Counted from the stretch's first letter, positions 18,648-29,236 are shown. The stretch is DNA of 48,429 nucleotides from an uncultured Oscillospiraceae bacterium (GCA_947632365.1 CANROZ010000002.1:1-48429); one strand, 5' to 3'. Notes: generated by a model from the sequence alone, not told the origin. Translations and numbers: made by a program.

Positions 18648-19592
18648 TCAGCCCAGCACCCGGCGCCAGTTGTTGAAAAAGATGTCCTCCAGCGCCGCCC
18701 TGGGATAGCCCCGGGCCGCCAGGGCGTCCCATAGCTGGGGCAGATCCTGCACGCCCTGCCAGTCGGCGATGAGCTCGCAGCCGTCCCAGTCGCCCCCCAG
18801 GGCCAGGGTCTTTTCCCCGCCAAGCTCCATGAAATGGTCCACATGGCGCACCGCATCCTCCAGCGCGCAGGTCCCGCCGATGAAGTCCCGGTACATGTTC
18901 AGTCCCGCCGTGCCGCCGCTGTCCCGGACGGCCTTGAACATATCGTCCGTCAGGTTGCGGCTGTGGCCGCACAGGGCCCGGGCGTTGGAGTGGGTGGCCA
19001 CCAGGGGCCCCAGGCCCATCTCCGCGATGTCCCAGAACCCGGGGTCGGACAGGTGGGACACGTCCGGCAGGATGCCCAGGGCATACGCCTCCCGGACAAA
19101 CGCCCGGCCCTGGTCCGTGAGGCCTTTGTCCGTCTGCTCCACGTTGGTACCCGACAGGGCGTTGACGTGGTTCCAGGTGACGGTCACCAGGCGCACGCCC
19201 CACGCCGCCGCCGTCTCCAGCTTTGCCGGGTCGCAGTCTATGAGCTCCGCTCCCTCCACGGACAGCACCGCCGCTGTTTTCCCCGCCGCGCAGGCTGCGT
19301 CTATCTCCGCCCCGGTGCGGCACTGGACCGCAAGGTCGGCGTTTTCCTCCATCTGGCGCAGAAATACCCCGTGCTGCTTTTGACACTCGGCGAACAGCGT
19401 CCCCTCCGGGAACTTGGCCGCGTTGGCAAAGATGGCGAACACCTGGGCCGCCTTCTGAAAGCGCCCCAGCCGGGCAAGGTCCAGGTGCCCGGGCGCCTGG
19501 CGCAGGGCCCAGGACTGGTGGGTGCACTCGCTGATGGTGTCGCAGTGGCCGTCAAAAAAGGGGATCGCCCCCGCGGGCGTGGGATGGTCCAT
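18648..19592 (-). CDS. Membrane (renal-type) dipeptidase, peptidase M19 family
   Basis: PFFDGHCDTISE; VSHLSDPGFWDIAE; GPLVATHSNARALCGHSRNLTDD. Confidence 0.93.
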   Translation of the reverse strand: MDHPTPAGAIPFFDGHCDTISECTHQSWALRQAPGHLDLARLGRFQKAAQVFAIFANAAKFPEGTLFAECQKQHGVFLRQMEENADLAVQCRTGAEIDAACAAGKTAAVLSVEGAELIDCDPAKLETAAAWGVRLVTVTWNHVNALSGTNVEQTDKGLTDQGRAFVREAYALGILPDVSHLSDPGFWDIAEMGLGPLVATHSNARALCGHSRNLTDDMFKAVRDSGGTAGLNMYRDFIGGTCALEDAVRHVDHFMELGGEKTLALGGDWDGCELIADWQGVQDLPQLWDALAARGYPRAALEDIFFNNWRRVLG

Positions 19593-19624
19593 GCCAGTAT
19601 CCTCCCGGTATTTTTCTCCTTTGC

Positions 19625-19653
19625 AGTATATTCTCTCCGCCCGGCCCTGTCAA
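19625..19653 (-). promoter_or_regulatory. Sigma-A promoter for the M19 dipeptidase gene
   Basis: Minus strand TTGACA (19653-19648), 17 bp, TATACT (19630-19625). Confidence 0.75.
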
Positions 19654-19744
19654 TCCTCCCGCCCTTGCCGGACATGTCGGCAAAAATTTCCAAATTTTGG
19701 AGGGAATTTCGTCTATTATTTCCCGGAAAGAGCGCAACAAAACA

Positions 19745-19774
19745 CTTCCATTTGGTGGAAGGGTTTGCTATAAT
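19745..19774 (+). promoter_or_regulatory. Putative prs promoter/operator
   Basis: TATAAT (19769-19774) preceded at 17 bp by TTCCAT within palindrome CTTCCA-tttgg-TGGAAG (19745-19761). Confidence 0.5.
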
Positions 19775-19847
19775 GCTATCAGGGAAAACATGTGAAAATT
19801 TCATATTTGCATATAAATAAAACACGCCTGCGGGCAGGGGGTACTTT

Positions 19848-20810
19848 ATGATTTCCCACGGAAAAGAGATCAAAGTCTTCACCGGGAACGCCAATCCAGC
19901 GCTGGCACAGGACATCTGTGACTGTCTGAACCTACCCATGGGTGACGCTGTGTGCACCCATTTTGCCGACGGAGAGTGCTCCGTTTCCGTCTATGAACCC
20001 GTCCGGGGCGCGGACGTGTTTCTCGTCCAGTCCACCTGCGGCCCTGTCAACGACAACCTGATGGAACTGCTGGTGATGATCGACGCCATGCGCCGGGCCT
20101 CCGCCGGGCGCATCACCGCCGTGATCCCCTATTTCGGCTACGCCCGGCAGGACCGGAAGGCCAAGAGCCGGGACCCCATCTCCGCCAAGCTGGTGGCCAA
20201 CCTGATCACCCATGCCGGAGCGGACCGGGTGCTGACCATGGACCTCCACGCCAGCCAGATACAGGGCTTTTTCGACATCCCCGTGGACAACCTGGCCGGG
20301 GGCGCCCTGTTCGCCAATCATTACAAAAAGCGCTTCGACCTGGCCAGCGGCGATTACATGGTAGTCTCCCCGGACGTGGGCAGCGTGGCCCGGGCCCGGA
20401 GCTTCGCCATGAAGCTGGGCGTGGGCCTGGCCATCGTGGACAAGCGGCGTGAGAAGGCCAACCAGTCCGAGGTCATGAACCTGATCGGCCACGTGGAGGG
20501 CAAGAACATCATCATCCTGGACGACATGGTGGACACCGCCGGCTCCCTGGTGGGGGCGGCCCGAGCCATCAAGGAGCTGGGCGGCGCCAACAAGATTTAC
20601 GCCTGTGCCAGCCACGGGGTACTGTCCGGTCCGGCTCTGGAGCGGATCGAGAACAGCGATCTGGAGGAGCTGCTGCTGTTCGACACCATCCCCTACCCCA
20701 AGGACCAGCCCCAGGTGGAGAAGATACACTATCTCTCCGCCGCTCCGGTATTCGCCGCGTCCATCCACCGCATCTACGAGGACGAGTCCCTGTCGTCCCT
20801 GTTCGACTGA
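19848..20810 (+). CDS. prs: Ribose-phosphate pyrophosphokinase
   Basis: 320 aa; YFGYARQDRKAKSRDPISAKLVANLI; VLTMDLHASQIQGFFDIPVDNL; IILDDMVDTAGSL. Confidence 0.97.
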   Translation: MISHGKEIKVFTGNANPALAQDICDCLNLPMGDAVCTHFADGECSVSVYEPVRGADVFLVQSTCGPVNDNLMELLVMIDAMRRASAGRITAVIPYFGYARQDRKAKSRDPISAKLVANLITHAGADRVLTMDLHASQIQGFFDIPVDNLAGGALFANHYKKRFDLASGDYMVVSPDVGSVARARSFAMKLGVGLAIVDKRREKANQSEVMNLIGHVEGKNIIILDDMVDTAGSLVGAARAIKELGGANKIYACASHGVLSGPALERIENSDLEELLLFDTIPYPKDQPQVEKIHYLSAAPVFAASIHRIYEDESLSSLFD

Positions 20811-21406
20811 TGTTCGGCAGGAGCCTGGCCGTGTCCTGGCTGGCGGTCTTTCTGGGCAACCCCGGGCCGAAATATACCGGGACCCGCCACAACGCGGGGT
20901 TCCTGGCGGCGGACGCCTTCGCCAAAGAGCACGGCGCGCGCATCGCCCGCTCCCGGTTCCAGGCGCTGACGGACAGCTGCGAGCTGGGCGGCGGCGTCCG
21001 GGTGCTGCTGATGAAGCCCCAGACCTATATGAACGAGTCCGGCCAGGCCGTGGGCCAGGCCGCCCGGTTCTACAAGATACCCCCGGAGCGGGTGCTCGTG
21101 GTCAGCGACGACATCAACCTCCCCTGCGGACGGCTGCGCATTCGGGAAAAGGGCTCCGCCGGGGGCCACAACGGCCTGAAGAGCATCATCGCCCACCTGG
21201 GCAGCGAGGATTTCCCCCGCATCCGCATCGGCGTGGGCGCGCCGCCCCACGGGGGCAGCGAGCAGATCGACTGGGTGCTGGGCGTGCCGAAGAACCAGGA
21301 CTGGGAGGATTTTTCCGCCGCCTGTACGATGGCGGCCAAGGCGGTGGAGGACTACATCCTCCGGGGCCCCCAGCGGGCCATGGACACCTACAATCGGCAG
21401 CCGTGA
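20810..21406 (+). CDS. pth: Peptidyl-tRNA hydrolase
   Basis: FLGNPGPKYTGTRHNAGFLAADAFA; LMKPQTYMNESGQAV; GSAGGHNGLKSII. Confidence 0.96.
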   Translation: MFGRSLAVSWLAVFLGNPGPKYTGTRHNAGFLAADAFAKEHGARIARSRFQALTDSCELGGGVRVLLMKPQTYMNESGQAVGQAARFYKIPPERVLVVSDDINLPCGRLRIREKGSAGGHNGLKSIIAHLGSEDFPRIRIGVGAPPHGGSEQIDWVLGVPKNQDWEDFSAACTMAAKAVEDYILRGPQRAMDTYNRQP

Positions 21407-21463
21407 CTTCTTTGTATCCCCTGTGCTTCGGCGGAGCACATATGACATAAAGGAGGTTCGCCA

Positions 21464-22660
21464 GTGAAAAAGGAATGCATCGCCATGCTCCTGGCAGGCG
21501 GTCAGGGCTCGCGTCTGTACGCCCTGACGGCCGACGTAGCAAAGCCAAACCTTCCCTTCGGCGGCAAGTACCGCATCATCGACTTCCCCCTGTCCAACTG
21601 CGCCAACTCCGGCATCGACACCGTGGGCGTGCTGACCCAGTACCGGCCCATGAAGCTCAACGCCTACCTGGGCACCGGCCAGCCCTGGGATCTGAGCGCC
21701 GACGACGGCGGCGTGTTCATCCTGCCCCCCTATATGTCCGCGGGGGAGAAGGGCAACTGGTTCTCCGGCACGGCCAACGCCATCTATCAGAACATCGACT
21801 TCATCGACGTGCGGGACCCGGAGTACGTGCTGATCCTCTCCGGTGACCACATCTACAAAATGGACTACTCCGACATGCTCCGGGAGCACAAGGAGAAGGA
21901 CGCCGCCTGCACCATCGCCGTCATCCAGGTGGGCATGGAGGAGGCAAAGCGCTTCGGCATCATGAACATAGGCGAGGACGGGTATATCAACGAGTTCGAG
22001 GAAAAGCCCGCCCACCCCAAGAGCGACACCGCCTCCATGGGCATCTACATCTTCACCTGGAAAAAGCTGCGCCAGGCCCTGATCGAGGACGAGGCCGATC
22101 CGGACAGCCAGCGGGACTTCGGCAAGAACATCATCCCCAAGCTGCTGGCCGCCGGGGAGAAGCTGTGGCCCTATCGGTTCCAGGGCTATTGGCGGGACGT
22201 GGGCACCATCACCAGCCTGTGGGACGCCAATATGGACATGCTGAGCCAGGACCTGGACCTGTACGACCGCAGCTGGCCCATCATGAGCCGCAGCCCCATC
22301 CGGCCGCCCCAGGTGGCGGGCCCGGAGGCGGATATCCGCCACAGCATCGTGACGGAGGGCTGCGTGGTGGACGGAGAGGTGTTCAACAGCGTGCTCTCCA
22401 ACCAGGTGACGGTGGAAAAGGGCGCCCATGTGGAATACAGCGTGCTCATGCCCGGGGCCTATGTGGAGTCCGGCGCGGAGGTGCGCTTCGCCATTTTGGG
22501 CGAGAACGTCCGGGTGTGCAAGGGGGCTCATGTGGGCACCGCGCCGGACGGGACGGATAGCTGGGGCGTGGCGACCTGCGGCCCGGCTGTGACTGTTGGC
22601 CCCGGCGCGCTGGTTGCGCCCGGCGCCATGCTCTATGATGATTTGGTGGCGACAACATGA
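21464..22660 (+). CDS. glgC: Glucose-1-phosphate adenylyltransferase, GlgC subunit (GTG start)
   Basis: [53 protein letters not shown]; upstream SD AAAGGAGG. Confidence 0.96.
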   Translation: MKKECIAMLLAGGQGSRLYALTADVAKPNLPFGGKYRIIDFPLSNCANSGIDTVGVLTQYRPMKLNAYLGTGQPWDLSADDGGVFILPPYMSAGEKGNWFSGTANAIYQNIDFIDVRDPEYVLILSGDHIYKMDYSDMLREHKEKDAACTIAVIQVGMEEAKRFGIMNIGEDGYINEFEEKPAHPKSDTASMGIYIFTWKKLRQALIEDEADPDSQRDFGKNIIPKLLAAGEKLWPYRFQGYWRDVGTITSLWDANMDMLSQDLDLYDRSWPIMSRSPIRPPQVAGPEADIRHSIVTEGCVVDGEVFNSVLSNQVTVEKGAHVEYSVLMPGAYVESGAEVRFAILGENVRVCKGAHVGTAPDGTDSWGVATCGPAVTVGPGALVAPGAMLYDDLVATT

Positions 22661-23775
22661 GAAACGATCTGCATGGTATCATCTATACGCTCAGCTCCGA
22701 GATGGCTCTGCGGGAGCTCGTTGAGCACAGAAACAGCGCCTCCATCCCCTTCGGCGGGCGCTACCGCCTGATCGACTTTGCCCTGTCCATGATGGTCAAC
22801 GCGGGCATCCGGGACGTGGGCGTGATCATGGAGCGGGATTATCAGAGCCTTTTGGATCATCTGTCCAACGGCGCCGACTGGGGCCTGGCACGCCGCTCCG
22901 GCGGTCTGCGGCTGCTGCCCCCCTTCGGTCTGCCCGAGGCCCACTCCGGCCACTTCAACGGCTGCATGGAGGCGCTGCGCTCCGTCCGCTCCTATATCCG
23001 GGACATCCCCCAGGAGGACATCGTGCTGTGCGCCGCCGACTGGGCCGGGAACATCGACCTGAACAAGGCTGTGGAGATCCACCGCACCACGGGCGCGGAG
23101 ATCACCGCCGTCTGCTCCGAGGGCTACGGCCCCTTCCCCCATCACCGCCTGGTGAAGGACGACGACGGCTTCGCCCGGACGCTGCTGTTCTCCGAGGGCG
23201 GCCCCGGGGAGGGCCTGTTCTCCCGGGAGATCTATATCATCAAGCGCAAGCTGCTGCTGAAGCTGATGGATTACTGCTCCGACGCGGAGCACAACCACTT
23301 CCACCGGGACGCCATCGCCCACTACCTGTCCCAGGGGGGCAAGATCGCCGTGTATGAGCACAACCAGTACGCCCGGCGCATCACCTCCGTGCGGGACTAC
23401 TACGACGCCAGCATGGAGCTGTTCCAGCCCCAGGTCATGGCCGAGCTGTTCCCGGAGGATGGGCTGCCCATCCGCACCAAGGAGCGGGCCGAGGCCAGCA
23501 CCTATTACAGCGACACCGCCCATGTGCGCAGCTCCCTGGTGGCCGACGGCTGCTATGTGGAGGGCGATCTGGAGAACTGCATCCTCTTCCGCGGCGTGCG
23601 GGTGGCCCGGGGCGCGGTGCTGAAAAACTGCGTGGTCATGCAGGACACGGTCATCGGGCCCGGCGCCCGGCTCCACTGCGTCATCGCTGACAAGGACTGC
23701 GTCGTCACCGACGGCTGCTTCCTGTCCGGCAGCGAGAAGCTGCCTCTTGTCATCCCCAAGGGCGAGAAAGTATAA
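22657..23775 (+). CDS. glgD: Glucose-1-phosphate adenylyltransferase, GlgD subunit
   Basis: 372 aa; [41 protein letters not shown] overlap with glgC. Confidence 0.93.
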   Translation: MRNDLHGIIYTLSSEMALRELVEHRNSASIPFGGRYRLIDFALSMMVNAGIRDVGVIMERDYQSLLDHLSNGADWGLARRSGGLRLLPPFGLPEAHSGHFNGCMEALRSVRSYIRDIPQEDIVLCAADWAGNIDLNKAVEIHRTTGAEITAVCSEGYGPFPHHRLVKDDDGFARTLLFSEGGPGEGLFSREIYIIKRKLLLKLMDYCSDAEHNHFHRDAIAHYLSQGGKIAVYEHNQYARRITSVRDYYDASMELFQPQVMAELFPEDGLPIRTKERAEASTYYSDTAHVRSSLVADGCYVEGDLENCILFRGVRVARGAVLKNCVVMQDTVIGPGARLHCVIADKDCVVTDGCFLSGSEKLPLVIPKGEKV

Positions 23776-23777
23776 TT

Positions 23778-23879
23778 CTCAGCGGGTCTCTTTGTGCCAT
23801 ACCGCGTCAGACGGCTTGGCAATACACAAAGTATTCCCTGCGCCGCTTTCCCTGTCTGGCGCAAATATCCCTCGCTGAG
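23778..23879. repeat. Nested imperfect palindromic intergenic element
   Basis: CTCAGCG(23778-23784)...TTTGTGCCA(23791-23799)...AATAC-acaaa-GTATT(23821-23835)...TGGCGCAAA(23857-23865)...CGCTGAG(23873-23879). Confidence 0.6.
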
Positions 23880-23912
23880 TACAGCACAGTTTTCAAATCC
23901 ACTTTACACGCT

Positions 23913-23956
23913 TTTTGCCCCCGCCCTGCGGGACGGCCCGCCGGACGGGGGCAAAA
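23913..23956. repeat. Second hairpin element in glgD-glgP intergenic region
   Basis: TTTTGCCCCC...GGGGGCAAAA 10-bp stem with GC-rich inner hairpin. Confidence 0.6.
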
Positions 23957-24004
23957 TTTGCTTTGCTATGCATTTTACATCCCATTTTGAAGGAGTCTAT
24001 ATAT

Positions 24005-26401
24005 ATGTCTGAGATCACACGGGACGAATTACACGCAGCCATAGAGGATAAGCTCTGCGCCCACTTCGGCACCACGGGCGCCAACGCCACCGACGAGCAG
24101 GTGTTCCTGGCCTCCGCCCAGGTCATCCGGGAGATCATGAGCCGCCTCATCGCCGTGCAGCGGGAGCAGAAGGATGAAAAACAGGTGCACTACCTGTCCA
24201 TGGAGTTTCTGCTGGGCCGGAGCCTGATGAAAAATGCCTACAACCTGGGCATCGGCACCGAGCTGACCGCGGCCCTGGAGGCCATGGGCCGGGACGCGGC
24301 GGACATCTTTGAGATGGAGCCGGACGCGGGCCTTGGCAACGGCGGCCTGGGACGGCTGGCCGCCTGCTACAGCGACAGCATGGCCACGCTGAACATCCCC
24401 GCCTCCGGGTACAGCCTGTGCTATGAGCTGGGGCTTTTCAAGCAGGTCATCAAGGACGGCGCCCAGACCGAGGTGGCCGACGGCTGGCGGCTGGGCGCCG
24501 ACGGCTGGCTCATCAGCCGGGACGCGGAGAGCTGCGAGGTCCGCTTCGGCGGCCAGGTGGAGGAGGTCTGGGACCACACCGGCATCTGCCGCACCAAGCT
24601 GACGGGCTATGAGAGCGTGCTGGCCGTGCCCCGGGACATGCTCATCGCGGGCTATGAGGGCAAGCGCATCAACACCCTGCGGCTGTGGGAGGCCCGGAGC
24701 AACCAGGACCTGGATATGTACCTGTTCTCCGGCGGCAAATACGTCCAGTCCATGGAGAAGCGGACCATGGCGGAGGTGATCACCAAGGTGCTCTACCCCG
24801 CCGACGACCACATCCAGGGCAAGGAGCTGCGGCTGAAGCAGCAGTATTTCTTCGTCTCCGCCACCGCCCAGGACCTGGTGCGGCAGCACCGCCGGGACTG
24901 GGGGGACGTGCGTACCTTCCCGGAGCACCACGTCATCCAGATCAACGACACCCACCCCACCCTCATCATCCCGGAGCTGATGCGCATCTTCATGGACGAG
25001 GACGGCCTGGGCTGGGACGAGGCCTTCGACTGCGTGCACCGGGCGGTGGCCTACACCAACCACACCGTGCTCAGCGAGGCGCTGGAGAAGTGGCCCCAGG
25101 GCCTCATCGAGTCGCTGATGCCCCGGGTGTGGCAGATCATCCGGGAGCTGAACATCCGTTGGACCAAAACGCTCAACCAGTGGTTCCCCGGGGACGAGAA
25201 GAAGGTGGAGTACAGCCTGATCCTCTCCGGCGGCCAGGTGCATATGGCCAACCTGTGCCAGGCGGTGTGCTATAAGATCAACGGCGTGTCCGCCCTGCAC
25301 GGGGAGATCCTGAAGACCCGGCTGTTCAAGGACATCTGCTCCGTCCGCCCGGACCGGTACACCTTCGTCACCAACGGCATCGACCACCGGCGCTGGCTGG
25401 ACCAGATCAACCCCGACCTGGCCGGCCTGATCCAGGACCTGATCGGCCCGGATTTCATCACCCAGCCGGAGCGGCTGGCCGATCTGCGCAAATACGAGAA
25501 CGACGAGACCGTCCTGGGGATGCTGAACGTCATCAAGGCCCGCAACAAGGACCGGCTGGCCGCCTGGCTGAAGCGGGATCAGGATGCGGTGCTGGACCCC
25601 TCCGCCGTGCTGGACGTGCAGGTCAAGCGGCTGCATGAGTATAAGCGCCAGCTGCTGGCGGCCATGCTCATCACCAGCCTGCAGCAGCGGCTGCGGGACG
25701 ACCCCAACGCCGATTTCGTCCCCCGCACCTTCGTCTTTGCGGCCAAGGCCGCGGGCGGCTATGTGACCGCCAAGCGGATCATCGAGCTGATCAACTCCCT
25801 GTCCGCGGACATCAACAGCGACCCGGCCTGCAAGGGCAAGCTGCAGGTCCACTTCGCCGCCAACTACCGGGTGTCCATGGCCGAGCGGCTCATGCCCGCC
25901 GCCCAGGTCTCCGAGCAGATATCCACCGCGGGCAAGGAGGCCAGCGGCACCGGGAACATGAAGCTGATGATGAACGGCGCCATCACCATCGGCACCCTGG
26001 ACGGGGCCAATGTGGAGATGCACGACCATCTGGGGGACGAGAACATGTATCTGTTCGGCCTGCACGCCGGGCAGGTGGAGGACCTGCTGCGCAAGGGCTA
26101 CCACCCCCAGGAGTATTACGACGCCGACCCCGTCACCAAGGCGGTGCTGAATCGGTTCCGCACGGGCTTTGCCGACGGCAAGAGCTACGCCGACCTGGTA
26201 AACGGCCTGCTGTACGGCGGCGACCCCTATATGCTGCTAGCGGACTTCGCCGACTACCGCCGGGCCCACGACGAGCTCTACAAGCTCATGGCCGACCCCA
26301 TCGCCTCCGCCCGGATATCCCTCATCAACATCGCCGAGTCCGGCGTCTTCGCCGCCGACCGGGCCGTGAAGGAATACGCTGACAACATCTGGCATATTTG
26401 A
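24005..26401 (+). CDS. glgP: Glycogen/starch/alpha-glucan phosphorylase
   Basis: Start at ATG 24005 (SD GAAGGAG) rather than the ORF-track 23915. DAGLGNGGLGRLAACYSDSMATLNIPASGYSLCYE; EASGTGNMKLMMNGAITIGTLDGANVEM. Confidence 0.96.
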   Translation: MSEITRDELHAAIEDKLCAHFGTTGANATDEQVFLASAQVIREIMSRLIAVQREQKDEKQVHYLSMEFLLGRSLMKNAYNLGIGTELTAALEAMGRDAADIFEMEPDAGLGNGGLGRLAACYSDSMATLNIPASGYSLCYELGLFKQVIKDGAQTEVADGWRLGADGWLISRDAESCEVRFGGQVEEVWDHTGICRTKLTGYESVLAVPRDMLIAGYEGKRINTLRLWEARSNQDLDMYLFSGGKYVQSMEKRTMAEVITKVLYPADDHIQGKELRLKQQYFFVSATAQDLVRQHRRDWGDVRTFPEHHVIQINDTHPTLIIPELMRIFMDEDGLGWDEAFDCVHRAVAYTNHTVLSEALEKWPQGLIESLMPRVWQIIRELNIRWTKTLNQWFPGDEKKVEYSLILSGGQVHMANLCQAVCYKINGVSALHGEILKTRLFKDICSVRPDRYTFVTNGIDHRRWLDQINPDLAGLIQDLIGPDFITQPERLADLRKYENDETVLGMLNVIKARNKDRLAAWLKRDQDAVLDPSAVLDVQVKRLHEYKRQLLAAMLITSLQQRLRDDPNADFVPRTFVFAAKAAGGYVTAKRIIELINSLSADINSDPACKGKLQVHFAANYRVSMAERLMPAAQVSEQISTAGKEASGTGNMKLMMNGAITIGTLDGANVEMHDHLGDENMYLFGLHAGQVEDLLRKGYHPQEYYDADPVTKAVLNRFRTGFADGKSYADLVNGLLYGGDPYMLLADFADYRRAHDELYKLMADPIASARISLINIAESGVFAADRAVKEYADNIWHI

Positions 26402-26488
26402 TACCTTTTCCGGGGGAGAGACAACGACGAGTTTTCTCTCCCCCTGCCGCGCTGGGCGCGGCCGTTTGATCGTGAAAGGAGTTATCCT

Positions 26489-27907
26489 ATGAAAGTACAG
26501 CCGAGCGCATTCATCCAGGAAAAGCGTCCCCTGCTTCTGCGGCTGCGGGACGCGCTGTGCGCCGAATTTTCCTATGCCTCCGTCCTGGCGGAGGACACGG
26601 TGGGCAAGAATTACCGGGTCAGCCGCCACAGCGTGAGCGTGGGCGAGGGCGACACCGCCCGGGGCTTCGTGGTGAAGGCTTTGGACAAGGGCCGCTACGC
26701 GGAGTATTCCTTCAACGAGCTGACAGAGGATGCCATCCCGGACGTGGTGGACGCGGTGAAGAAGCTGCTGGAGCAGGACGTGCGTCCGGCGGGTCTGACG
26801 GCCAACACCTACGCCCCGCCCCCGGAGGAGCCCACCGTCTTTTCCGGCGCCACGGACTATGAGACCGACCCCGCGTCCATGAGCGACGGGGACATATTGG
26901 CGCGGCTCACCGCTCTGCGGGACAAGGGCCTGGCCATGGACGGCGCGGTGCTGGATCTCATCGCCCAGATGACCTGGCAGCGGTACACCAAGCTGTTCCT
27001 GTCCCGGGAGAAGGACATGACCCAGAGCGTGATGTTCACCACCGGGGCCGTGGCCGCCGCCGCCATGCAGGACCAGCAGGTCAAGCAGTCGTATGTGCCC
27101 TGCTCCGGCCTGGGCGGCATGGAGCTGATGGGGGCGATGGAGGAAAACGTGGCCCCCTGCGTGCAGACGGTGCTGGACCTTCTCCACAGCGAGAGCATGA
27201 TCCCCGGGGAGTATGAGTGCATCTGCAGCCCGGAGACCACGGGCATGATCGTCCACGAGGCCTTCGGCCACGGGGTGGAGATGGACATGTTCGTGAAGGA
27301 CCGGGCCCAGGCGCCCCAGTATCTGGGCAAATACGTGGCCTCCCCCCTGGTGACCATGCACGACGGAGCCTGCTCCGCCGACCAGACCGCCACCTATTTC
27401 TTCGACGACGAGGGCGTGCTGGCCCACGACACCGTCATCATCGACAAGGGCGTTCTGAAGACGGGCATCAGCGACCTGCAGTCGGCCCTGACCCTGGGCA
27501 CCGAGCCCACGGGCAACGGCCGCCGGGAGAGCTTCGCCCGCAAGGCCTACACCCGCATGACCAACACCTGGTTCGAGCCGGGCACGGACAAGCTGGAGGA
27601 TATGATCGCCTCGGTGAAGTACGGGATGTATCTGGAGTGTCCCTCCAGCGGCATGGAGGACCCGAAAAACTGGGGCATCCAGTGCATGGTGAACATCGCC
27701 CGGGAGATCCGGGACGGCAAGCTCACCGGGCGCATCTTCTCCCCGGTGGTGCTGACAGGCTATGTGCCGGACCTTCTCAAGTCCATCACCGCCATGAGCG
27801 ACCGGGCGGAGCTGTCCGGCACGGGCTTCTGCGGCAAGGGCCACAAGGAGTGGGTGAAGGTCTCCGACGGCGGGCCCTGCATCAAGGCCACCATCCGGCT
27901 GGGTTAA
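26489..27907 (+). CDS. tldD: TldD-family metalloprotease (TldD subunit)
   Basis: 472 aa; TTGMIVHEAFGHGVEMDMF (HExxxH); C-terminal GKGHKEWVKVSDGGPCIKATIRLG. Confidence 0.88.
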   Translation: MKVQPSAFIQEKRPLLLRLRDALCAEFSYASVLAEDTVGKNYRVSRHSVSVGEGDTARGFVVKALDKGRYAEYSFNELTEDAIPDVVDAVKKLLEQDVRPAGLTANTYAPPPEEPTVFSGATDYETDPASMSDGDILARLTALRDKGLAMDGAVLDLIAQMTWQRYTKLFLSREKDMTQSVMFTTGAVAAAAMQDQQVKQSYVPCSGLGGMELMGAMEENVAPCVQTVLDLLHSESMIPGEYECICSPETTGMIVHEAFGHGVEMDMFVKDRAQAPQYLGKYVASPLVTMHDGACSADQTATYFFDDEGVLAHDTVIIDKGVLKTGISDLQSALTLGTEPTGNGRRESFARKAYTRMTNTWFEPGTDKLEDMIASVKYGMYLECPSSGMEDPKNWGIQCMVNIAREIRDGKLTGRIFSPVVLTGYVPDLLKSITAMSDRAELSGTGFCGKGHKEWVKVSDGGPCIKATIRLG

Positions 27908-27919
27908 GGAGGTATCGTC

Positions 27920-29191
27920 ATGGAAAAGATCATTTCCGCGCTGCACGGTCTTGGCGTGGAGCAGTATGTCATCACCGAGCGACACACCGATTCCCTGGAG
28001 GCCTTCTATGTGAAGAAGTCCCTGGACCTGACCCGCCGGGCGGACACCACCGTCCGCACCGTGCAGGTGTTCCGCCCCTTTGAGAAGGACGGGCAGAAAA
28101 TGCTGGGGGACTCGGAGGTGACCCTCCGCCCGGGCATGTCCGACGGGGAGATACGCGCCGCCCTGGAGGGGGCCTGGTTCGCCGCCCAGTTCGTGGCCAA
28201 CCCCTGGTATCCCCTGCCCGCGGGCGTGCAGGAGCCCTTCCGGGCCGATGAGGGCGGCTTCGGGGGAAAGCCCCTGGCCGAGAGCATGAAGGTCATGACC
28301 CAGGCCCTGTTCGCCGCGGACACGGCCCAGGACGTGTTCCTCAACTCCGCGGAGGTGTTCATGCGCCGGAACGTCACCCGCATCGTCACGTCCCAGGGGG
28401 CGGACGTGCGCTGGGAGCAGTACGACGTGTGGGGCGAGTATGTCTGCCAGTGCCCCGCGCCCCAGGACGTGGAGACCTATCACCAGTTCAACTACCGCCA
28501 GCCGGAGACCGAGGTGCTGACCGCCGACGTGGCCCACGCCCTGGAGATGACCAGGGCCCGCGCCCAGGCTGTGAAGGCCCCCGCCACCGGGACCTACGCC
28601 CTGGTGCTGGACCGGGAGCAGATGGCGGAGCTTCTCAGCTACTATGTGTCCCGCTCCAACTCCGCCATGATCTACCAGAAATACTCCCCCTTCCGCCTGG
28701 GCGACCCTGTCCAGGGGGAGAGCGTGTCCGGCGACGCGCTCACCATGGGCCTGCGGGCCACCGCGCCCTACACGGGCTTCGGCGCGCCCATGGCCGATCG
28801 GCCCCTACTGGAGAAGGGCGTACTGCGCACCATCCACGGCGGCGCCCGCTTCGGCCATTATCTGGGCGTGGAGCCCACCGGGAACTACCGGGCCGTCACG
28901 GTGCCCACGGGGGACGCGCCCCTGGAGGCGCTCACGGCGGAGCCCTGCCTGTACGCGGTGAGCTTTTCCGATTTCCAGATGGACCCCCTGTCCGGCCACT
29001 TCGGCGGGGAGCTGCGTCTGGGCTTCCTGTACGAAAACGGCACGGTCACTCCGGTCACAGGCGGGTCGGTGAACGGCAGCATCCTGGACGGCCAGGGCCA
29101 TATGACTTTCTCCAAAGAGCGGTTTCGCGTCATGAACTACGACGGCCCCCTGGCAGTGCGCATCGAGGGCGTACAGGTGGCGGGTGTATAG
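27920..29191 (+). CDS. TldE/PmbA-like partner of TldD
   Basis: 423 aa, follows tldD; PmbA-like C-terminal domain (YYVSRSNSAMIYQKYSPFRLGDPVQGESVSGDALTMG). Confidence 0.85.
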   Translation: MEKIISALHGLGVEQYVITERHTDSLEAFYVKKSLDLTRRADTTVRTVQVFRPFEKDGQKMLGDSEVTLRPGMSDGEIRAALEGAWFAAQFVANPWYPLPAGVQEPFRADEGGFGGKPLAESMKVMTQALFAADTAQDVFLNSAEVFMRRNVTRIVTSQGADVRWEQYDVWGEYVCQCPAPQDVETYHQFNYRQPETEVLTADVAHALEMTRARAQAVKAPATGTYALVLDREQMAELLSYYVSRSNSAMIYQKYSPFRLGDPVQGESVSGDALTMGLRATAPYTGFGAPMADRPLLEKGVLRTIHGGARFGHYLGVEPTGNYRAVTVPTGDAPLEALTAEPCLYAVSFSDFQMDPLSGHFGGELRLGFLYENGTVTPVTGGSVNGSILDGQGHMTFSKERFRVMNYDGPLAVRIEGVQVAGV

Positions 29192-29206
29192 ATCCAAGCA
29201 GAAGGA

Positions 29207-29236
29207 AAAAGGGCGCGTTGCAAAACGCGCCCTTTT
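29207..29236. terminator. Rho-independent terminator after tldD-pmbA
   Basis: AAAAGGGCGCGTT-GCAA-AACGCGCCCTTTT perfect 13-bp stem. Confidence 0.88.

Noticed and set aside
24029-26104. 691-aa minus-strand ORF antisense to glgP
   Set aside because: Antisense artefact of GC-biased codon usage; GlgP catalytic motifs on the plus strand are clear.
26237-28537. 766-aa minus-strand ORF opposite tldD/pmbA
   Set aside because: Antisense composition artefact; TldD HExxxH and downstream motifs define the true strand.
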